Shown piece by piece: positions 1 to 6,100 of a stretch of 6,339 bases of DNA. Under the pieces are notes generated by a model, which ran no database searches, was not told where the DNA came from, and worked only from the letters and a program-made list of their open reading frames with translations. How positions within the stretch are numbered: the first letter of the stretch is position 1; each line of letters opens with the position of its first letter. The position numbers and the translations under genes were made by a program. The DNA is taken from assembly GCA_023440865.1 (NCBI GenBank), contig JAEXRM010000132.1, positions 1 to 6,339 on the forward strand. Reading direction: 5' to 3'. This DNA is from Bacillota bacterium. Its GTDB lineage: Bacteria; Bacillota; Clostridia; DSM-8532.

Positions 1-1
1 C

Positions 2-343
2 GCGCTCTACGAGGCGGCGAAGGTGGATGGTGCGAACAAGCTCCGGCAGATCGTCCACCTGACGCTGCCGATGCTGCTGCCGACCGCCGTCGTGCTGACA
101 CTGCTCTCGATCGGCCGCATCTTTTTCGGCGACTTCGGCATGGTCTACGGCATCGTCGGCAACAATCCGGTCATCAGCGATGCGGTCACCATCATCGACA
201 CCTATGTGTACCAGGCCATGCGCACGCTGGGCTTCTCGTTCTCGACGGCGATCGGCCTGTGCCAGTCGATGATGGGCTTGATTCTGGTCACCGGCGCAAA
301 CTGGGCGGCCAAGAAAATCAATGACGGGGAGGGACTCTTCTGA
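2..343 (+). CDS. Carbohydrate ABC transporter permease, LplB-type (5' end cut off by the window)
   Basis: This is the C-terminal part of an inner-membrane permease of a CUT1-like sugar importer; it forms half of the channel and contacts the ATPase. The frame is open from base 2, and the first visible residues (ALYEAAKVDGAN, then LTLP) are the EAA loop that docks on the ATPase. Two hydrophobic segments follow, roughly bases 50-125 and 225-300, and the tail reads TYVYQ, then FSFSTAIGL, then GANWAAKKI, which is typical of LplB-family C-termini. About 113 codons are visible out of the roughly 300 usual for the family, so the true start lies upstream; the GTG at base 23 is an internal valine inside the EAA loop, not a start. 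Its stop overlaps the next start by one base, so the two permeases are probably translationally coupled. The family call is firm; the transported sugar cannot be read from the sequence. Confidence 0.9.
   Translation, partial: ALYEAAKVDGANKLRQIVHLTLPMLLPTAVVLTLLSIGRIFFGDFGMVYGIVGNNPVISDAVTIIDTYVYQAMRTLGFSFSTAIGLCQSMMGLILVTGANWAAKKINDGEGLF
326..334 (+). promoter_or_regulatory. Ribosome binding site of the second permease
   Basis: The purine run GGGGAGGGA lies within the end of the upstream permease gene and ends 8 bases before the ATG at 343. It is a strong Shine-Dalgarno match and supports that ATG, which overlaps the preceding TGA by one base. Confidence 0.75.
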
Positions 344-1230
344 TGAAACAGTCGAATGGGGACCGCGTCCTGACCTTCTTCTCCAACGGCTTCCTCATCC
401 TCTTTGCCTTGTGCTGCCTGTATCCGCTCGTACTGACGCTTTCGGTCTCCGTCTCCTCGGAGAGCGCCATCGTGCGCCAGGGCTACTCGGTGATTCCGCA
501 GGAGTTCACACTCGACACCTACCGCTACATGTTCATCAACAGCGGTACAAAAATCCTCAAATCCTACGGGGTCACGACGCTGGTGACCGTGCTCGGCACA
601 CTGGGCGCGCTGACGGTCACCTCGATGATCGCGTATGCCATCTCGATCAAGACGCTTCGGTATCGCAACTTCATCGCCTTCTTCTGCAACTTCACGATCA
701 TCTTCTCCGCCGGTCTGATCCCCTGGTATGTGGTCTGCGTGAACTACTACCACCTGAGCAATTCGCTGGCCGGACTCATCCTGCCCTCGATGCTCAGCGT
801 CTGGAACATCTTCCTGATGCGGACCTATTTCTCGGCCATATCCCCCTCGCTGTACGAGGGCGCACGGATTGACGGCGCGAACCATTTCCGGATCTGGTGG
901 TCGATCGCCATGCCGCTGTCGAAGACCGCGTTGCTGACGGTGGGCCTGATGTACGCGCTGGGTTACTGGAACGACTGGTGGAACGCCCTGATGTTCATCA
1001 CAGACAAGAATCTGTTTCCGTTGCAGTACTATTTGTACTCGATCATCTCCAATGTCTCGGCGATCAGCTCCGGGCGCATTCCTTCCGGAGCGGCGGGCGC
1101 CATCAAGCTGCCGGCCGAAACGGTCAAGATGGCCGTCACGGTGGTTACCATCGGTCCCATTCTCTTCCTGTATCCCTTCATCCAGAACTATTTTGTGCAA
1201 GGCATCATGACCGGCGCCGTCAAGGAATGA
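343..1230 (+). CDS. Carbohydrate ABC transporter permease, YtcP/LplC-type
   Basis: This 295-residue protein is the second channel subunit of the importer. Its length is normal for the family. About six membrane segments can be seen, near residues 12-33, 76-101, 108-132, 140-160, 194-214 and 265-283. The EAA loop is at residues 171-194 (YEGARIDGANHF, then MPLSKT); the middle alanine of EAA is replaced by glycine, a tolerated variant. The end is characteristic of YtcP/LplC proteins: LPAETVKMA near residue 256, GPILFLYPFIQ at 271-281, and the final YFVQGIMTGAVKE. The start is fixed by a good ribosome binding site and by the one-base overlap with the upstream permease. It should pair with that permease and with the lipoprotein encoded downstream. 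The family call is confident; the substrate is unknown, with oligosaccharides or modified sugars most usual for this group. Confidence 0.95.
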   Translation: MKQSNGDRVLTFFSNGFLILFALCCLYPLVLTLSVSVSSESAIVRQGYSVIPQEFTLDTYRYMFINSGTKILKSYGVTTLVTVLGTLGALTVTSMIAYAISIKTLRYRNFIAFFCNFTIIFSAGLIPWYVVCVNYYHLSNSLAGLILPSMLSVWNIFLMRTYFSAISPSLYEGARIDGANHFRIWWSIAMPLSKTALLTVGLMYALGYWNDWWNALMFITDKNLFPLQYYLYSIISNVSAISSGRIPSGAAGAIKLPAETVKMAVTVVTIGPILFLYPFIQNYFVQGIMTGAVKE

Positions 1231-1265
1231 CACGCCGTGGTCCGGTCCGGTGCGATGCGTTCGGT

Positions 1266-1296
1266 ACCGCTCCCCCGGTCGCGAACGGGGATAGGT
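1266..1296 (+). other. Possible GC-rich RNA hairpin between permease and binding-protein genes
   Basis: CCCCG at 1273-1277 pairs with CGGGG at 1286-1290 around an 8-base loop, and ACC at 1266-1268 can pair with GGT at 1294-1296 across an internal loop. No T-run follows, so it is not a standard terminator. It may slow 3' decay or separate expression of the downstream gene, but a five-pair core in GC-rich DNA could be chance. Confidence 0.3.
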
Positions 1297-1323
1297 GCGA
1301 GGGCGCGCGGCGGATTGCAGATG

Positions 1324-1339
1324 CAGGTGGAAACACCTG
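1324..1339 (+). other. Perfect hairpin with GAAA tetraloop upstream of the binding-protein gene
   Basis: CAGGTG (1324-1329) and CACCTG (1334-1339) are perfect inverted repeats enclosing GAAA, a stable GNRA tetraloop in RNA. The structure sits 13 bases before the ribosome binding site of the lipoprotein gene, within the 133-base gap after the second permease. It could protect the 5' end of a processed binding-protein transcript or mark a cleavage site. This role is inferred; the inverted repeat itself is directly visible. Confidence 0.5.
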
Positions 1340-1352
1340 ACAGAAAGGAAAC

Positions 1353-1358
1353 GGAGAG
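1353..1358 (+). promoter_or_regulatory. Ribosome binding site deciding the start of the binding-protein gene
   Basis: GGAGAG lies 5 bases before the ATG at 1364, with a second purine stretch (AAGGAAA, 1345-1351) just upstream. Together with the lipoprotein signal peptide that begins exactly at this ATG, it rules out the in-frame GTG at 1295 as the start. Confidence 0.7.
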
Positions 1359-1363
1359 CAAAC

Positions 1364-2896
1364 ATGAAAAAGAGAAACCTGTTGGCCCTGACCCTGTCGT
1401 TGCTGCTGCTGGTGACCATGGTGGCCGGCTGCGGCGGAACGACTGCCGGAACCGCCGCGACCGACGCGGGTGCGTCGTCTGCGGCAACCGCATCGGAGGC
1501 GAGTGCCTCCCAGGAAGCATCCCCGGAGTCCGCCGGTCCGGCGAAGGACATGACAATCCTCTATCCCGGCGACATGTCCAACCGCATGTCCGAACTGCTC
1601 GACAATGAGATCGGCGCCAAAGTCAAGGCCGACTTGAACGTCAACCTCAAGATGGTCTACTCCCCCTGGGACCAGTACTGGGAAAAGAAGAGCATCATGC
1701 TCGCCGCACAGGAAGCCGTCGACCTGTACTGGGACGGCAACCCCAACCTCAACGTCATGGTGGCGAAAAAGGAATGCCAGCCGCTGGACGACCTGATCGC
1801 CCAGTATGGTCAGGACATGCTCAAGGTCTTCCCGCAGGACTACCTCAAGGGCGGCATGATCGACGGCAAGGTCATGGGCATTCCCTCCGCCAGCGCCCCC
1901 TCGTCCGCCATGTTCCAGTTCGTCTGCCTGCGCCAGGACATCCTCGAGGCGGTCGGCATGACCGAGGTGAAAACGGCCGAGGACCTGATGCAGTACTCCA
2001 AGCTTGCCAAGGAGAAGTTCCCGGACATCAAGGGTGGCGGCGAGCCGCTGATGATGCCGCTGACACGCTACTTCACCGATGAGCAGTACAATTTCGTGAC
2101 GGCCAGCGACCTCGTCGTGTTCGGTGAGGAATCCGGCAAGGCCATTTCCTACTACGAGTCCGAAGCGTTCCGGAAGCTCATGAAGTTCAGCCGCGAAATG
2201 ACGCTGGCCGGACAGTACACCGACGAGCTCACCATCAAGTACAACGAGCGCGACTCCCGCGTGCAGTCGGGCGTGTACCTGTGGGTCGAGGGCTCGCTGG
2301 GCAAGGATCTCGAGATTCAGGATGCGGTCAAGGCCAACGCGCCGGACGCCCGGATGGCGAACTACCTGCTGGCGCCCGAGAAGCCCCGCTATGTGACCTC
2401 TGCGGGCGGCGAGGTGCTCTGCGTGCCGTATTCGGCGACCAATGCCGTTGATGCGATCCGTTTTGTCAACTGGCTGTATGCTTCCGCGGACAACTACAAC
2501 CTGGCCCTCTACGGCGTGGAAGGCAAGGATTGGAAGAAGACCGGGAACGGACGCCTGGAACGCATGATCACCGACGAGCTCTTCTACGAGTGGATGTTCC
2601 GCAACCCCAACTACCAGATGTTCGCCGCCAATGTTTCCGACGAATACATCGAAACCTACAAGAACTGGGACAAGGATGCCAAGATCTCCAAGTCCTTCGG
2701 CTTCCGGTTCGACAACACCCCCGTACAGACGCTTGAAGTGCAGCTGATCGAGGCGGTCAAGGGCTTCACGCCGCTGCTGACCGGCTTCGTGGATCCGGAT
2801 GCCGAATATGCGAAGGCCGTGCAGGCACTCAAGGATGCCGGCATCGACCAGTACGTCGCCGAAGTGCAGCGCCAGCTGGATGCGTACATGAAGTAA
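1364..2896 (+). CDS. Extracellular solute-binding lipoprotein of a carbohydrate ABC importer (LplA-like, DUF3502-type C-terminus)
   Basis: The 510-residue product captures the solute outside the cell for the two upstream permeases. It starts with a lipoprotein signal: MKKR, a leucine-rich core at residues 5-19, and the lipobox V20-A21-G22-C23, so Cys23 should be lipidated and anchored. Residues 24-60 are an Ala/Ser/Thr/Glu-rich flexible linker. The mature body begins near MTILYPGD (63-70) and shows features of family 1 sugar-binding proteins, such as DLYWDGNPN (120-128), PLDDLIAQYGQ (140-150), and DGKVMGIPS (167-175). The C-terminal part from about residue 384 (YGVEGKDW) through FGFRFDNTP (445-453) to the end resembles the DUF3502 region found on LplA-like binding proteins of Bacillota. 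Size is normal for this group. It is the last gene of the unit, 133 bases after the permease, a gap that may allow separate or higher expression. The family is confident; the ligand is not known. Confidence 0.93.
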   Translation: MKKRNLLALTLSLLLLVTMVAGCGGTTAGTAATDAGASSAATASEASASQEASPESAGPAKDMTILYPGDMSNRMSELLDNEIGAKVKADLNVNLKMVYSPWDQYWEKKSIMLAAQEAVDLYWDGNPNLNVMVAKKECQPLDDLIAQYGQDMLKVFPQDYLKGGMIDGKVMGIPSASAPSSAMFQFVCLRQDILEAVGMTEVKTAEDLMQYSKLAKEKFPDIKGGGEPLMMPLTRYFTDEQYNFVTASDLVVFGEESGKAISYYESEAFRKLMKFSREMTLAGQYTDELTIKYNERDSRVQSGVYLWVEGSLGKDLEIQDAVKANAPDARMANYLLAPEKPRYVTSAGGEVLCVPYSATNAVDAIRFVNWLYASADNYNLALYGVEGKDWKKTGNGRLERMITDELFYEWMFRNPNYQMFAANVSDEYIETYKNWDKDAKISKSFGFRFDNTPVQTLEVQLIEAVKGFTPLLTGFVDPDAEYAKAVQALKDAGIDQYVAEVQRQLDAYMK

Positions 2897-3129
2897 GCCG
2901 CCGGTGGACTGTGCATGCGGATTGTCATGGCGGACGGCCGCCGTGTCGTCAGCTCCGTGCGCCTCTCACGGTGATCTTTGCAGACAGGGGATGAACCCTG
3001 CCGCCGAAGTGTTGGAATGGTCGTTCGGTTGCAGGTTTGCAAAAGAAAAGGGGTTGTTCCGCGTCGTTGAGACGATGGAACAACCCCCTTCGCATACGGC
3101 GGAAAATGTACGGGATTGCGTGCCGATTT
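2897..3129. other. Convergent intergenic region without a gene
   Basis: This stretch separates the plus-strand importer operon from the convergent minus-strand gene. I see no convincing short gene in it. It holds two small plus-strand hairpins, CCGTG/CACGG (2955-2959 with 2967-2971) and CAGGG/CCCTG (2985-2989 with 2996-3000), neither with a clear T-run, and one strong hairpin at 3050-3087 described separately. The small hairpins might help end the importer transcript, but this is weak. Confidence 0.6.
3041..3087 (-). terminator. Intrinsic terminator of the large minus-strand gene, possibly shared with the importer operon
   Basis: GGGGTTGTTCC (3050-3060) pairs perfectly with GGAACAACCCC (3077-3087), and inside it CGTC (3062-3065) pairs with GACG (3071-3074) around a 5-base loop. 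Read on the minus strand the hairpin is followed by TTTTCTTTTG (complement of 3040-3049), a good U-rich tail, and it begins 42 bases after the TAG of the large gene. On the plus strand the stem is followed by CCTTCGC, so it would be weak in that direction, though the stem could still act as a 3' end for the importer mRNA. Confidence 0.88.
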
Positions 3130-6100
3130 CTACCGCACCGTTCCCGTATAGGTCAGCATCCGCGTCTTCGTGTCCAGGGTCGCCTTCAGGCCCAGTGCCT
3201 GCGCGAAGGCCTGGTAAGGCACGTAGACCTCCTTGCCGATGACGGTTGCGGCGGTCGGCAGGGCGGTGCGTCTGCTGCTGCGCACCAGCGCGGTATCGCC
3301 CGAGCGCACCTTGAGCGAGACGGCGCCGATCTTCATGGAGACGGATTTGGCCGTGGCGGACCAGACGGCGCTGCCGCCGAGCGCCTTGGCCATCACACCG
3401 GCAGGCACCAGCAGATAGCCGTTGCGGAGCACCGGCGCGGCGGTTGCGCCCAGACTGCGGGTGCCGATGCTGACATTCACGGCGACGCCATTGTTGAGCA
3501 CGGCATCCTGCGAGCCGAACACGGAGGTCGGATCGGGATTGATGCGTGCCAGGACCTTTTCCATGAGCAGATATCCGGGCGGGACAGCCGTTGAGGGACC
3601 ATCTTCCACCCGTACCGGTGCGACGGGCAGGAATTCCGCGTCGGTGCGGGCACCGTCCACGACGAAGTGCGTCCGGATCTGGATCTGGAGTTCCTTGTAG
3701 AAGCGCTTTCCAGTGTCATCATCTGTATATTCGGCCTCGCGGTCGATGATGAACTCGGCACCGGACGGATCGAGCACGGCGGCGCCAAGGCCCACAAAGC
3801 CTTCGGGAATGACCAGCTCCGATTGGTCGGGCAAGACATAACTGCGGGTTTCGGGGACCGGCATGAGCGAACGGGAAAGGGAGGCGCGTTCGGATGAGGG
3901 GACCGCCTCCAGGAACGTGCCGGCCGACTGGGGAGCCAGCTCGAGGACGGTATCGCCGGATCCGGTTGCGCCGGTCGTGCCTCCGGATGATTCGTTTGTC
4001 GCCGGATTCGGTGCCGTACGCCGTTCGATCCAGTTCCAGGTGAACTGCGCGGAGGCATAGGTGTTGTCCTTGGACGCGATGATGCCCTCCGGCAAGTCGA
4101 CACCGGCATTGTTGCGCGTCAGCGTGAGGCTTGCGGTACGGGTTTTCAGCTTTTCGACCATCTCGTGGTTTGGATAGTACTCGAAATGATCGGGATACAG
4201 GGGGTCGACGGCCGGCGTGATGACCTTGTATCGGCCGTTGAAGTCCAGGGGGAAATGGGTTTCATCGCTGGCCAGCGGACCGGCGCAGCCGGAGCCCAGA
4301 TTGAGCTCGACCGATGCGGTAACATCCGGTGCCTTGCCGCCCCGTGCGTTGACGAGCAGCAGCCGCACCGCGTCGACGTGCTGGATGGCTGTGGGATTCT
4401 GGGCGTCAGCCCCGTAGTGGTAAGCCTTCCGCTCCAGCAGCTTGTAGAAGGCCAGGTCGGTGTCCGCCTTGACCTGGTTTGACGTGAGCTTGAAGCCGCC
4501 CTCCTCGTAGTAGGCCGTCGCAGGCGTGCCGGGGAGGAAGTTCAGCTTCTTTGATATGGTGGCGGTCGAGGTGGCTGACCCCGTATTGTTTGAGGCTGAG
4601 GCCGAAGGGGATGGTGACGCAGTCATCGGCCCGGCCTTGTCTGTCATTTCAGGCGTGGTCATCTTGGTGCCATCCTGCAGCTGGACCCCGTTGGTGGTCA
4701 GCCCCGCGACCGTCCCGGTGCTCGGGAGGACGGATCGTGCCCCCTCATGCGCCTGTGCGGTTCGGCCGGAGAACACCGCCCACGCGCCTTGGTGAGCGTT
4801 CGCCTGGCTTGTGCTGCCGTCGGGCTGCGAGTAGGCGTCGAATACACCCAAGGTGTTGGTGGTCACTTCGAGTTCCACGGGTCCGCCTGCCATGGTCATG
4901 CCATTGGTCAGTTCCTTGGGTGGGCTGACAGTGATGATCCGCACCTTCTGGTTTTTGCAGTACACGGTCTTTTGCCGGACGTCGTCGTACAGGGTGCCCG
5001 GCAGGTCGAGCTTGTCGAGGCCGGGCAGCACCTCGCCCTTGATACGGTCGGCATAATAGTCGACGTAGTCGAGGCGAACCCCCGTGAATGGCAGGGAGCT
5101 GGGGATGTAATCGCTCTGGGCGAGGTTGTTGCCGGGGATGACGACCTTCACCCGGTCGCCCTGCTTCACCTCGAAACCGTTCGGATAGCCGGGCATCGAC
5201 TTGCCCTTGAACGTGACCTGATACAGGCCGCGCGCATCGGTTCTGAGGGGGATCACCACGTCGGGCGTGCTGTTCGTGTTCGGATTGTGACCGCTCTTGT
5301 AGTAATGCAGCTCGATGTTCTGATTGGCGGCCGCCACCGTATCCGCGAACGGATCCCCCGGATTGGCCGTGTCGTTGACGGTTTTCGATCGGAAGACGGC
5401 GCCGCCGATCGCGTCCCGGTATACGCACAGGCTTCCGGTGTGGAAGACGAAATTGCCACGGTCCACCTTGCTGCGCGTGAACAACGGCATGTGCATGTCG
5501 AGCACGGAGATGCGCTTTCCGACCACCCGCACTGTCGCGATGACCGCAAGTCCCGCACCATATTGCAGCGAGCCGGCCGATGCGCTGGCGAAGGCCTCGG
5601 CGCCGAGCCGCACCTCCACGCCGAAGACGTCCATGCCGCACAGGGTCAGGGAGACGGCCGGTGTCAGATAGACGCCGAGCTGGATGTTGCCGGACGGGTC
5701 GATCTCCACGCCGGCGTACTCGTCGTGGGTGACATAGGGATTGAAGCTGGTGGGTGCGCCGAAGAAGGTGCCGCCCTTGACGCCGGTGGTGACCACCGTT
5801 CCTTCCATGGCGCGCAGCGCGAGGGTGATCGAGCCATCGATGTGGCAAACCAGGAAAAGGCCGATGTCGATGCGGCCCAGGTCGCCCGCGTTGGCGGAGA
5901 TGCCGGTCAGTGGAATGTAGGCCTCCTTGTTGACGTTTGCGCCCACCAGCACCTTCATGTCCACATACTGGCCGCCGGTGATGCCGATGTTGTAACCCGA
6001 GAAGGCGGACCAGCGGGGATTGAGGTCGAGCAGCATGCCCACCTCGCCGGCCAGCCGGATGCGAATGGATTGGCCGTCGCCAAGCCAGGCTGTCAGCTCC

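Noticed and set aside
1315..1343. Possible sigma-A promoter starting with TTGCAG before the binding-protein gene
   Set aside because: The sequence about 17 bases downstream (TGACAG) does not resemble TATAAT, so there is no sequence support for a standard promoter.
1295..1363. Upstream in-frame GTG start for the binding-protein gene
   Set aside because: It would put 23 polar, Arg/Cys-rich residues before a textbook lipoprotein signal peptide, while the ATG at 1364 has its own ribosome binding site.
202..1551. Long open frame on the minus strand, antisense to the permeases and start of the lipoprotein gene
   Set aside because: Its translation is rich in Arg, His, Asp and Gly with no domain or membrane pattern, as expected for an antisense shadow in GC-rich DNA. 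The plus-strand genes over the same bases are clearly real.
2904..3242. Short plus-strand open frame running from the intergenic region into the large gene's 3' end
   Set aside because: No ribosome binding site or recognisable protein pattern; it crosses the strong hairpin and overlaps the well-supported C-terminal domain on the other strand.
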